DNA of 34,464 nt from contig CP070717.1 of assembly GCA_020350445.1 (NCBI GenBank), positions 4,931,281 through 4,965,744 of the forward strand. Direction: 5' to 3'. Positions 16,564 to 24,572 of this stretch are shown in pieces. Every line of letters starts with the position of its first letter. Within the stretch, counting starts at the first letter, position 1. The position numbers were made by a program, and so were the translations under genes. The stretch is from Acidobacteriota bacterium. GTDB lineage: Bacteria; Acidobacteriota; UBA6911; RPQK01; JAPXNP01. The notes under the pieces are model-generated. The model ran no database searches. It was not told the DNA's origin and was given only the letters and a program-made list of their open reading frames with translations.

Positions 16564-16599
16564 AGCTTTCATTGTATTGGGCGAGTACAATGCTTCTTT

Positions 16600-17490
16600 A
16601 TGAGACTCTCGGGCCTTCATCTGCTGTTGACCTTACGCTGTATCTACGAGTGTGATCACTGCTTTGTCTGGGGAAGTCCCCAGAAGTCGGCAACAATGAC
16701 GCTGGAAATGATCCGCAAGATCATCCGGCAGGGAAAGGAACTCGACGGTTGCCGCTGGATCTACTTCGAAGGAGGGGAGCCCTTCCTCTACTATGCTGCT
16801 CTGGTCGAGGGTGTTCGAGAGGCCGCGGCAGCAGGATTCCAGGTGGGTGTCGTCTCGAACGGCTACTGGGCAACAAGTCTGGAAGATGCGAGGGAAAGCC
16901 TTCGGCCATTCGAGGGCCTTGTCGAGGATCTCACCGTATCGAGTGACCTGTTTCACGGCAGCCAGATGGTGAGCCCTCAGTCCCGGTTTGTCCGGCAGGC
17001 CTGTGAGGAGCTGAAAGTTCCGTTCAATATGATCTCCGTCTGTTCGCCGCTCGACCCTCAGGAGCCTGATACCTGTGGAGAAGGTATAGATCCTTCGACT
17101 GTGCGGTTTCGGGGAAGGGCCGCTGAGAAACTGGTTTCCATGGACAAGGGCGAGGAGTCCGAACAGTATCGGGAGTGCCCCTATGAAGAGTTGGGCCAGC
17201 CCGATCGTGTTCATATCGACCCGTATGGGAACCTCCATGTGTGCCAGGGGATCGTGATCGGCAATCTGCTCGAGAAGCCCCTGGCTGAAATCTCGGGGGA
17301 GTATGATCCGGCAAAGCACCCCATCGTTGGGCCCGTGCTTGAAGGTGGCCCCCATGAATTGGCCAGACGATCAGGTCTCACATCCGAAGGCAGATTCAAC
17401 GATGCCTGCCATCTCTGCTATCAGACCCGCAAACAGCTGCTGAGCCGTCATCCCAGAGAACTCGGTCCGTCGGAAATGTACGGACTCTGA
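16600..17490 (+). CDS. Radical SAM protein with SPASM-like C-terminus
   Basis: A 296-residue cytosolic iron-sulfur enzyme. Cys14, Cys18 and Cys21 form the radical SAM CX3CX2C motif, and GGEP follows at residues 58-61. The C-terminal third has several further Cys residues (ECPYEEL, LHVCQG after IDPYGN, and ACHLCY). The DPYGN-CQG-IGN pattern is typical of SPASM/Twitch auxiliary-cluster domains. These enzymes modify peptides or proteins, or serve as sulfatase-maturing enzymes. No sulfatase or precursor peptide is seen next to it. It follows the repeat element at 16394-16563 and precedes the repeat array at 17496. Substrate unknown. No strong Shine-Dalgarno precedes the ATG. Confidence 0.88.
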   Translation: MRLSGLHLLLTLRCIYECDHCFVWGSPQKSATMTLEMIRKIIRQGKELDGCRWIYFEGGEPFLYYAALVEGVREAAAAGFQVGVVSNGYWATSLEDARESLRPFEGLVEDLTVSSDLFHGSQMVSPQSRFVRQACEELKVPFNMISVCSPLDPQEPDTCGEGIDPSTVRFRGRAAEKLVSMDKGEESEQYRECPYEELGQPDRVHIDPYGNLHVCQGIVIGNLLEKPLAEISGEYDPAKHPIVGPVLEGGPHELARRSGLTSEGRFNDACHLCYQTRKQLLSRHPRELGPSEMYGL

Positions 17491-17495
17491 CCCCA

Positions 17496-17730
17496 CCGGA
17501 ACGTAACCGTCTCGGTTGTGGATGGTTGTTGGCTGATGGTTGTTGGCTGCTGGCGCCGGAACGTAACCGGCTCGGTGGTGGATGGTCGTTGGCTGCTGGT
17601 TGTTAGCTGTTGGCACCGGAACGTAACCGTCCCGGTCGTGGATGGTTGTTGGCTGCTGGCACCGGAACGTAACCGTCCCGGTTGCGATGGGGGGTTGGCA
17701 AGCGGGGACGCTTACCTTCCGGGCGGTGGG
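17496..17730. repeat. Four CCGGAACGTAACCG units with variable heptamer number
   Basis: Units start at 17496, 17556, 17616 and 17662, and the tail CTTACCTTCC ends at about 17720. Unit lengths are 60, 60, 46 and about 57 bp. The first two carry five 7-bp motifs of the NTGGYTG type (from 17522 and 17582). The third carries three (from 17642). The 14-bp length difference is exactly two heptamers. The fourth has the left-edge form (GCGATGGGGGGTTGGCAAGC). Hairpins AACCG-TCT-CGGTT and AACCG-TCC-CGGTT occur within. The tract is stop-free in the frame of the downstream gene. Confidence 0.85.
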
Positions 17731-17751
17731 ATGATGGGAGACAATGATTGG

Positions 17752-19827
17752 ATGCATCTGTGTATGAGGCGCCTGTTGCTCTGCTCTTTTCTGTTCATTC
17801 TTTGCTGCCTGCAGGCTTCAGCCGACGTGGTGCAGGTGCTGGATCTCAGCGAAATCGATTCAGAGCCGAAGGCGCTCGATCTCGAGGCGGACGGCTCGGG
17901 TGTCTACACCTGGCGGCTGCCCTCCGATCCTTCCAGGTTGATCCTTCCCATCGCGGCTGGAATCGTCGTCGAGACTTCCGATCGTTCGATGATGAGATGG
18001 CTCCGGGAACAGGGGCCCTGGACGCTGAGCCAACTGCCCGTTCTGGGGGCGGTCTACGGAAACCGAATGCTGACGGTGATCGTTCCCTGGCCGCATTATG
18101 CAGAGCTGTCAATCGCGGAGCCGATCGAAATCCGTTACCGTTTTCCGAAAGGTCGTGAGGGAGCAACGCCGTCGGGTATTGTGGCTCGAGTCGATGTTTC
18201 GGAAGACCCTCTAGAGGTCGCCCGTGTCTTCCGTCGCTGGCGCCGTTCAGCTGAGGACCTCGGAGCTATCCCCGCCGTCCGGAACCTTGAGAAGAAGAGG
18301 GAGGCGCTGCCGGAGGTCGCGCGGCTGTTTGGTGCCCCCCACTTCTATTTGTGGGGGCCTGCCCTGTTCAGTCGACATGATGTTCGAGAAGGGAAGTGGA
18401 CCGAGTTTGCCCGGCGCTTAAGGGACTCGGAACCGGAAAGCTTCGGAGGGGCAATCGTGTCCCGCTTTTCGAACACGCAGAGAGAAGCGTTGGATCAACT
18501 GGCGGAGTCGGAATGGCCTACCCGATACTTGACGGTCCTGGTCGCGGGCGCTATGGATACGGCGTTGGCTGAGAGCGTTCGCAAGCCCGAAATCCCGCGG
18601 GCATCGCGCGGGAGGGCAGTAGCTGAGAACTGTGAAGGGTTGGCATCGGAGTTTCCCGGGCTTTTGAATCCACCTCGAAGCTGGGGTGACGGGCTCTCGA
18701 TTCCCATGCTCGAAGCGCTGAAGGAAGGTGGAGTCGAGAGGGCTCTGCTCGTTCTGAGTGATCTGTATCAGGCATCGCCGCGGCCAGATGTTGCCGACCT
18801 GGCCGGCCAGATGGGCTTTCTCCTCGGTCCTTACGATTCATACCACTCGGTCCATTCCCCAGAAGCTGATCCCGATGCGACATGGGAAACGGCCCAGTTC
18901 GATCGTCAGGCCTATGTTGATGGAAGGGTGCTCAATCAGGATGGGACAGGACATTCAGGGTTCCGGGGAAGGGGGTACCACTTCTCGCCCCTTGCGGCCT
19001 GGCCCTACGTCAGGGAACGAGTCGACCGGATTGCGGATGCCGTGGGGTATTCAACCTGGTTCGTCGACTGTGATGCAACTGCTGAGTGTTTTGATGATTT
19101 CAGCCCCGGGCGTCAGGCGACACGGGTCGATGATATCAATGCCCGCCGGCAGCGCCTCGAGTGGCTCGAGACTACGAGGGGAATGGTTGTCGGCAGCGAA
19201 GAGGGGTCGGTGCTGTTCTCCGATTTAATCCACTACGGACATGGGGTTCAAACACCTTACCTGGGACATCTCGATCCCCAGTTTCGAGATCGGAAGAGCC
19301 CCTACTTTCTTGGTGGGTACTGGCCGCCGGACCAGCCTGCCCAATCGTTTCAACCGGTTCCCGTCGTTCCATCCCTACGTTCTCCCTTCTTCGATCCACG
19401 TGTTCGAATTCCGCTCTACCGAGCAGCGATCGGAGACGAGATAGTCGCGACCCATCACTGGAGTTTCGATTCGCTCAAGTTCAGTGATGTCGCCGTGATT
19501 CGAGAGTTGATGGAAATCCTCTACATGGTGCCTCCGATGTACCACCTGAATCGGGGAGTCTGGCCGGAAAGAAGGGGTAGTATCCGCAAGCATCTGGAAT
19601 TTTGGGGACCGCTTCATGAACGCCTGGCGACGGCAGTGCTCGAGCGGTTTGACTGGTTGACCGGGGACCGGCTGGTCCAGAGGGCGTCTTATCGTTCGGC
19701 CGAAGGGATGGTAACGTTTACGGCGAACTTCGATACCCGGGTCCGCGAAGGGTTTCCCCCACAATCCGTTTCAGTCTCTGGGGACATCCGCTTTCAGGAC
19801 GACATCTATCGGGCCGCGGGGCAGTGA
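17752..19827 (+). CDS. Secreted GH101-like glycoside hydrolase candidate
   Basis: About 691 residues. The open frame extends back to 17518 but that part is translated repeat. I place the start at 17752 (GGGAG 11 bases upstream) or 17764, just before the signal peptide MRRLLLCSFLFILCC...QASA. The body begins with beta strands, then a TIM-barrel-like region. There WFVDCDATAECFDDFSP (Asp441) and MVVGSEEGS (Glu483) resemble the nucleophile and acid/base segments of GH101/GH129-type enzymes. SYHSVHSP, FRGRGYHFSP and HYGHGVQTPYLGH support the same assignment. It would cleave O-linked or similar glycans outside the cytoplasm. The family call is by pattern memory and should be held loosely; it may be an unclassified GH-like family. 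Confidence 0.6.
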   Translation: MHLCMRRLLLCSFLFILCCLQASADVVQVLDLSEIDSEPKALDLEADGSGVYTWRLPSDPSRLILPIAAGIVVETSDRSMMRWLREQGPWTLSQLPVLGAVYGNRMLTVIVPWPHYAELSIAEPIEIRYRFPKGREGATPSGIVARVDVSEDPLEVARVFRRWRRSAEDLGAIPAVRNLEKKREALPEVARLFGAPHFYLWGPALFSRHDVREGKWTEFARRLRDSEPESFGGAIVSRFSNTQREALDQLAESEWPTRYLTVLVAGAMDTALAESVRKPEIPRASRGRAVAENCEGLASEFPGLLNPPRSWGDGLSIPMLEALKEGGVERALLVLSDLYQASPRPDVADLAGQMGFLLGPYDSYHSVHSPEADPDATWETAQFDRQAYVDGRVLNQDGTGHSGFRGRGYHFSPLAAWPYVRERVDRIADAVGYSTWFVDCDATAECFDDFSPGRQATRVDDINARRQRLEWLETTRGMVVGSEEGSVLFSDLIHYGHGVQTPYLGHLDPQFRDRKSPYFLGGYWPPDQPAQSFQPVPVVPSLRSPFFDPRVRIPLYRAAIGDEIVATHHWSFDSLKFSDVAVIRELMEILYMVPPMYHLNRGVWPERRGSIRKHLEFWGPLHERLATAVLERFDWLTGDRLVQRASYRSAEGMVTFTANFDTRVREGFPPQSVSVSGDIRFQDDIYRAAGQ

Positions 19828-19915
19828 GGGGCACCTTGGGTGCTCCTGTAGACTCGAGTCCTGGCGCGAGATACCATTCTTGCTACTTTGGGGTTCAAAA
19901 GAAGAGGAGTTCATC

Positions 19916-20245
19916 ATGACTTCAGATCTGACTCGAAAGAAATGTGTTCCCTGTGAAGGTGGCATCCCGGCGTTGAACGGGGAGGAAATCCGCACATACC
20001 AGGACCGGATTTCGTCGGTTTGGACTGTTGAGGAGGACCATCACCTCAGGGCCAGGTTCAGTTTCAGAGACTTCGCCCAGGCTCTCAGTTTCACGAATCA
20101 GGTGGGCGCGCTAGCAGAGGTGGAAGGACATCATCCCGACATCTACCTGTCCTGGGGGCTTGTCGAAATCAAGTTGTGGACCCACGCCGTCGATGGGTTG
20201 ACCGAGAATGACTTCATTCTCGCCGCTAAGATCGATCAGCTTTGA
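19916..20245 (+). CDS. phhB: Pterin-4a-carbinolamine dehydratase
   Basis: A 109-residue cytosolic enzyme that dehydrates 4a-hydroxytetrahydrobiopterin and so regenerates the pterin cofactor of aromatic amino acid hydroxylases. The start at 19916 has AGAGGAG upstream. The catalytic signature is complete: EGHHPDI (the His-His-Pro motif), then SWGLVEIKLWTHAVDGLTEN and ILAAKID at the end. Length is normal for the family. No phenylalanine hydroxylase gene is adjacent, so the partner must be elsewhere or the protein acts in another pterin role. It is followed 73 bp later by the carboxylesterase gene on the same strand. Confidence 0.95.
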   Translation: MTSDLTRKKCVPCEGGIPALNGEEIRTYQDRISSVWTVEEDHHLRARFSFRDFAQALSFTNQVGALAEVEGHHPDIYLSWGLVEIKLWTHAVDGLTENDFILAAKIDQL

Positions 20246-20318
20246 AGACTGTAGGACCGCACGGGAAAAAGGGTTCCCATATTGCCAGGTAGCGATCAAA
20301 GAAAGGGAGTTTGCTGAG

Positions 20319-21896
20319 ATGAAGCCGAAAATGGGATTCCTCCTGCTGGCGTTCATGTTGTCGTTTTCAGGGGGGCGTGCCTCGGGTGATGAAGTCGAGG
20401 TCGAAAGCGGACCACTCAAGGGAGTGGCCAGCGATGGTGTGATCGCATTCAAGGGGATTCCCTATGCTGCTCCACCCGTAGGGGAGTTGCGCTGGCGCCC
20501 GCCCCAGCCGGTGGAGGGATGGGAGAAGCTGCGTTCGGCTGCTGAGTTTGGACCGGACTGTATGCAGTTGCCCTTCCCGGGCGATGCGGCACCGCTCGGC
20601 ATTGAACCTGCCGAGGACTGCCTATACGCAAATGTCTGGATTCCCGAGGTGGAGAGTGCCGGGAAACGTCCCGTCATGGTCTGGATCTATGGCGGAGGCT
20701 TCGTGAATGGCGGCAGTTCGCCTGACGTCTATGATGGGTCTCAGTTTGCCAGGCGAGGCGTTGTCTTAGTGAGCTTCAACTACCGTTTGGGCCGGTTTGG
20801 ATTCTTTGCCCATCCGGCGCTGACTCATGAGGCCGGATCGGAACCCGTTGGCAACTATGCTTATCTCGACCAGGTTGCCGCCTTGAAATGGGTTCAGCGC
20901 AACATTTCCGCATTCGGTGGTGATCCTGACAATGTCACCCTCTTCGGTGAGTCGGCGGGCGGAGGCTCCGTCCTGGCAATGATGACTTCACCGATGGCCA
21001 AGGGGCTGTTCCACAAGGCGATCGTGCAGTCGGGCGGGGGCCGTGAGGGTGTTTTCCCACCGCGCTATGTCGATCGCGAAGGCCCTACGGGTAACGCTTC
21101 AGGGGAATCGGTCGGTGTAGCTTTTGCGGAAAAGGCGGGAGTCAGTGGAACTGGGCCCGAGGCGCTGAAGGAACTGCGGGCGCTTCCGGCTGAGCAGATT
21201 GTGGCGGGATTGAATATGGCGACCATGATGACGCCCACCTACGCCGGTCCGATGATTGACGGTCAGGTCGTGGTCGGAACTCCGATAGAGGTTCTTTCAA
21301 AAGATCCGAGTTTTGCGATGCCGTTGATCATTGGCGCTACGAATAACGACATCGGCTTTCCGCTGGGCCGGACGATGGAAGCGATCGTCGCCCCCTTCGG
21401 AGCGGATGCCGAGAAAGCCCGTGCGCTGTACGATCCTGAGAACACCGGCAACGTCTTCCTTGTGGGTTCCCGGATTACAGCCGATGCATGGATGGTCGAA
21501 CCTGCGCGGTTCTTTGCGCGTAGGATAGTTGAACTGGGGCAGCCGGCCTATGAGTTTCGGTTCTCATACGTCGCTGAATCGATGCGTGAGAAGTGGAAAG
21601 GGGCGCCTCATGCTACTGAAATCCCATTCGTCTTTGACACGGTTCGAGCCCGCTATGGTGATGACCTGAAACAGGCTGACAAGACGACTGCCGAAGCCGC
21701 GAATGCCTATTGGGTCAACTTCGCGAGAACAGGAAACCCCAACGGTGAAGGGCTGCCCGCATGGCCTCGCTACTCTCGAGCCGAGGATATCCTTCTCGAT
21801 TTCGCCGAGGCCGGTCCGGTTGCGATCAAAGACCCTTGGCGGGAGCGCCTTGATCTAACTGAAAGGCGGGCGGTGCCGCTGGGGCAGGCCGAGTGA
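20319..21896 (+). CDS. Secreted type B carboxylesterase
   Basis: A 525-residue alpha/beta-hydrolase (PF00135). The start at 20319 is supported by AAAGGGAG 9 bases upstream and by a signal peptide (MKPKMGFLLLAFMLSFSGG); the frame is open to 20208 without support. Visible are GIPYAAPPVGELRW, the type B signature EDCLYANVW, the oxyanion MVWIYGGGF, the nucleophile elbow GESAGGGS, and the catalytic His segment APHATEIPFVF. Length is normal. It would hydrolyse carboxylic esters in the periplasm. Substrate is not predictable by eye. It ends 13 bp from the convergent SDR gene with no obvious terminator hairpin. Confidence 0.93.
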   Translation: MKPKMGFLLLAFMLSFSGGRASGDEVEVESGPLKGVASDGVIAFKGIPYAAPPVGELRWRPPQPVEGWEKLRSAAEFGPDCMQLPFPGDAAPLGIEPAEDCLYANVWIPEVESAGKRPVMVWIYGGGFVNGGSSPDVYDGSQFARRGVVLVSFNYRLGRFGFFAHPALTHEAGSEPVGNYAYLDQVAALKWVQRNISAFGGDPDNVTLFGESAGGGSVLAMMTSPMAKGLFHKAIVQSGGGREGVFPPRYVDREGPTGNASGESVGVAFAEKAGVSGTGPEALKELRALPAEQIVAGLNMATMMTPTYAGPMIDGQVVVGTPIEVLSKDPSFAMPLIIGATNNDIGFPLGRTMEAIVAPFGADAEKARALYDPENTGNVFLVGSRITADAWMVEPARFFARRIVELGQPAYEFRFSYVAESMREKWKGAPHATEIPFVFDTVRARYGDDLKQADKTTAEAANAYWVNFARTGNPNGEGLPAWPRYSRAEDILLDFAEAGPVAIKDPWRERLDLTERRAVPLGQAE

Positions 21897-21909
21897 AGAA
21901 AGCCTGGCC

Positions 21910-22761
21910 TTAGTCCAGCTGGATATTCAGCCCGAAGGTCGCTTTCATTTCGCTGACCCAGGCTTTGTCGTCGAGGCCTCCACTGGCAATCCAGTCTTTA
22001 TCGGAAATCCCGTTTCGCCAGGCGATTAGAGGGGCCGCATCGGGGCCTGCCGGGTAGCGGAACTGGTCGGCGCCGTTCTGGAGGATTTCCTCGATCTTCT
22101 CCGCAACAACGAATGGGGAGACCGGGTTCTCGAGAGAAGCCTCGAACAGGGCCTTCATCCTCCTAGCGTGGGGGTAGTGGGTCGGGGTCTCTGGCTCCGC
22201 CGCCTTTCCGAAGATGGGCGTGGCGATCACTCCGGGTTCGACTACTGCGACACGAACCCCGAATTGAACCACTTCGGCGGCAAGCGCCTCACTGGCCGCT
22301 TCGAGAGCAAACTTGGATGCTGCATAGATCCCGTGAGCCGGACTGGCCAATCGCCCAGCTACCGAGGTGATATTGATGATTGTTCCTTCTCGGCGCTCCC
22401 TCATCGATGGAAGGGCCGCTTGAATGCAGCGGAGTGCTCCAAGATAGTTAGTCTCCATCACCGCCTGTACCTGATCGAGCGGCGCTTCCTCGATCGGCCC
22501 GACATGACCGATCCCCGCATTGTTGATCAGAACATCGACCGGTCCTGCCTTCAGAAATGCTTCCGAGACAGATTCAGCACTGTTGACGTCTAGCGGTAGA
22601 ATCCTGATGCCCAGATCCTCTTCTTTTGAGATCTGGGCGAGTTCCGGATACCCGTCCGGATTCCTCATCGTAGCGATGACGCTGTAGCCTTTTCTTGCCA
22701 GATGAATTGCTGTTGCCTGTCCGATACCAGTACTGGTTCCTGTGATTAAGACGGTTGCCAT
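21910..22761 (-). CDS. Short-chain dehydrogenase/reductase
   Basis: A 283-residue classical SDR, an NAD(P)-dependent oxidoreductase. The start at 22761 is fixed by an ideal AAGGAGGACCA before the ATG; the frame extends to 22866 without support. The cofactor motif TGTSTGIG is at residues 7-14, NNAGIG marks the central strand, and YAASK is the catalytic Tyr-Lys pair with a Ser upstream in INITSVAG. The VVEPGVIATPI segment follows. The C-terminus is longer than in minimal SDRs. Substrate is unknown. It is divergent from the CoA-transferase gene, which may hint at shared regulation. Confidence 0.93.
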   Translation of the reverse strand: MATVLITGTSTGIGQATAIHLARKGYSVIATMRNPDGYPELAQISKEEDLGIRILPLDVNSAESVSEAFLKAGPVDVLINNAGIGHVGPIEEAPLDQVQAVMETNYLGALRCIQAALPSMRERREGTIINITSVAGRLASPAHGIYAASKFALEAASEALAAEVVQFGVRVAVVEPGVIATPIFGKAAEPETPTHYPHARRMKALFEASLENPVSPFVVAEKIEEILQNGADQFRYPAGPDAAPLIAWRNGISDKDWIASGGLDDKAWVSEMKATFGLNIQLD

Positions 22762-22914
22762 TGGTCCTCCTTCGATTTGACTGTCCTGGAGAGATTCGGT
22801 CGGAATGTCAGCTTCAGGTTCGAAGCTGATCCAGGAATCCTGTTGGCGCCAGTTTAGCGAATCCAATCGGGACTATTCAAACGGGGGGCAAGCGAGCTGA
22901 GGAAACTCTGGCTA

Positions 22915-22943
22915 TTGAGGATGGTCCTTTTCCGCTCTAGACT
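22915..22943 (+). promoter_or_regulatory. Possible sigma70-type promoter for the CoA-transferase gene
   Basis: TTGAGG at 22915-22920 and TAGACT at 22938-22943 are separated by 17 bp and lie about 50 bp before the CoA-transferase start. The matches to consensus are partial, so this is only a candidate. The remaining 230-bp divergent region shows no gene. Confidence 0.35.
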
Positions 22944-22991
22944 GAAGGGGCGCTGGCCCAGCAATCGCGAGTCAGATGAGAGAGGAGGTCT

Positions 22992-24572
22992 ATGCAGGCG
23001 AAGATTCTTTCGGCCCAAGAGGCTGTCCGGTTGATCCCCAGTGGAGCAACGGTGTGTATTGGCGGAGGCGGAGCCGGTCATGCTGTTCCCGACCGAATCA
23101 TGCAGGCGTTAGGGGAGGTATTCGCAGAAGCGGGTTCCCCCGGAAACCTGACAGTCATTCATCCTTGTGGGATTGGTGATGCTGCCGATCGCGGATTGAG
23201 CCACCTGGCTCGGCCGGGATTGATCAAGCGGGCGGTCGGGGGATTCTGGGGGAATTCCCTGAAGATGGTTGAACTCGCCCGCACCGGCCAGATCGAAGCG
23301 TACAATTTTCCCCAGGGAGTCCTCAGCCACCTGACTCGCGCCGTAGCATCCGGGGCTCCCGGCGTGATCACTCGAACCGGACTCCATACGTTCGTGGATC
23401 CGCGAGTGGAGGGGGGAAAACTCAATCAGGAGGCGACGGAAGACCTTGTCAAGCTCATTGAGATCGAGGGAAATGAGTACCTGTTCTTCCCCTCGCCCCG
23501 GATCGATGTCGGGCTCATTCGCGGTTCTTCTATCGACTGCGAGGGCAATCTCTCCATGGAAGAGGAAGTGGGTAAGTTTGCCATGCTCTCTATCGCCCAG
23601 GCCGTCAAACGGAATCGGGGGTTGGTAATCGCCCAGGTGAAGCGAGTCCGGGAGCAGGAGCATACCCCGGCTTACCAGGTGCACGTCCCAGCGGTCTTTA
23701 TCGATGCTGTCATCGTTGAACCCGATCAGGGAATGACTTTTCTCAGTCCGTGGGAGCCGGCTTTGATCCGGCGCGATGCCGATTTCGAACCGGAGAGCCT
23801 GACCTTGACCGGGATTCCCCGAACGGTCGCGAAGCGGGCCGCCGAGGAACTGAGTCCCGGAGACTTTGTGAACGTGGGTTTCGGTATGGCCGACGGTGTG
23901 CCGATCGTTGCTCAGCAGGAAGGGGTCATCGATTCGCTTATCTTCATGATCGAGCAGGGAGCTGTCGGCGGAATCCCGACGACGGGACTGAACTTCGGCG
24001 CCATGTATCAACCCTTGGGGATCCTGGACGATGGTTACCAGTTTGACTACTTCCATGGCGGGGGACTCGATATCGCCTTCCTGGGTTTTGCCCAGATCGA
24101 TCGAGAGGGGAATGTCAACTCGAGCAAATTTGGATCCCACATCACCGGCTGCGGCGGGTTTATAGATATCTCCCAGAACGCCAGGAAGGTCGTCTTCTGT
24201 GGCTCATTTGCAGTGAAGGGAGAGGTGATCATGCATGGAGATCGCATCGAGGTCACTGACCCGGGGAAAAAGAGGAAGTTCATTCAGAACGTCGAGCAGA
24301 TCACTTTCAGTGGGAAGTACGCTCTCGAGCGGGGGCAGGAAGTCCTCTATGTCACAGAACGGGCTGTCTTCCGATTGATCCCGGGAGGCTTACGTCTGGA
24401 GGAGATCGCCCCGGGGGTTGACCTGGAGAGGGATATCCTGGCGATGATGGACTTTGTACCCGAGATTGCCGATGATCTGAAGCCGATGAGTCCGGGGTTC
24501 TTCTCCGATCAACCCCTGCAGTTACGGGACCGGTTCAAATCACGCGGGACTGAGAGGGGAGATCATGGCTGA
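22992..24572 (+). CDS. Propionate/acetate CoA-transferase (YdiF/Pct family)
   Basis: A 526-residue family I CoA-transferase with fused alpha and beta domains. It moves CoA between short-chain acids (for example acetyl- or propionyl-CoA to another acid) through a glutamyl-CoA thioester. The start is preceded by GAGAGGAGG. The N-terminal half has the GATVCIGGGGAGHAVP loop. The C-terminal half has IEQGAVGGIP, where Glu321 fits the catalytic residue, and GGGLDIAFLG and GSHITGCGGFIDISQNARKV match YdiF-type enzymes. The length is typical. Its end overlaps the enoyl-CoA hydratase start by 8 bp, so the two form an operon for acyl-CoA metabolism. Confidence 0.93.
   Translation: MQAKILSAQEAVRLIPSGATVCIGGGGAGHAVPDRIMQALGEVFAEAGSPGNLTVIHPCGIGDAADRGLSHLARPGLIKRAVGGFWGNSLKMVELARTGQIEAYNFPQGVLSHLTRAVASGAPGVITRTGLHTFVDPRVEGGKLNQEATEDLVKLIEIEGNEYLFFPSPRIDVGLIRGSSIDCEGNLSMEEEVGKFAMLSIAQAVKRNRGLVIAQVKRVREQEHTPAYQVHVPAVFIDAVIVEPDQGMTFLSPWEPALIRRDADFEPESLTLTGIPRTVAKRAAEELSPGDFVNVGFGMADGVPIVAQQEGVIDSLIFMIEQGAVGGIPTTGLNFGAMYQPLGILDDGYQFDYFHGGGLDIAFLGFAQIDREGNVNSSKFGSHITGCGGFIDISQNARKVVFCGSFAVKGEVIMHGDRIEVTDPGKKRKFIQNVEQITFSGKYALERGQEVLYVTERAVFRLIPGGLRLEEIAPGVDLERDILAMMDFVPEIADDLKPMSPGFFSDQPLQLRDRFKSRGTERGDHG

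Noticed and set aside
22762-22866. Upstream start for the SDR
   Set aside because: An ideal AAGGAGG precedes 22761, directly before the Rossmann strand; the extension has no SDR homology.
23109-24140. Long minus-strand open frame opposite the CoA-transferase
   Set aside because: It is a shadow of the well-supported CoA-transferase; its translation shows no recognisable motif or ribosome-binding site.
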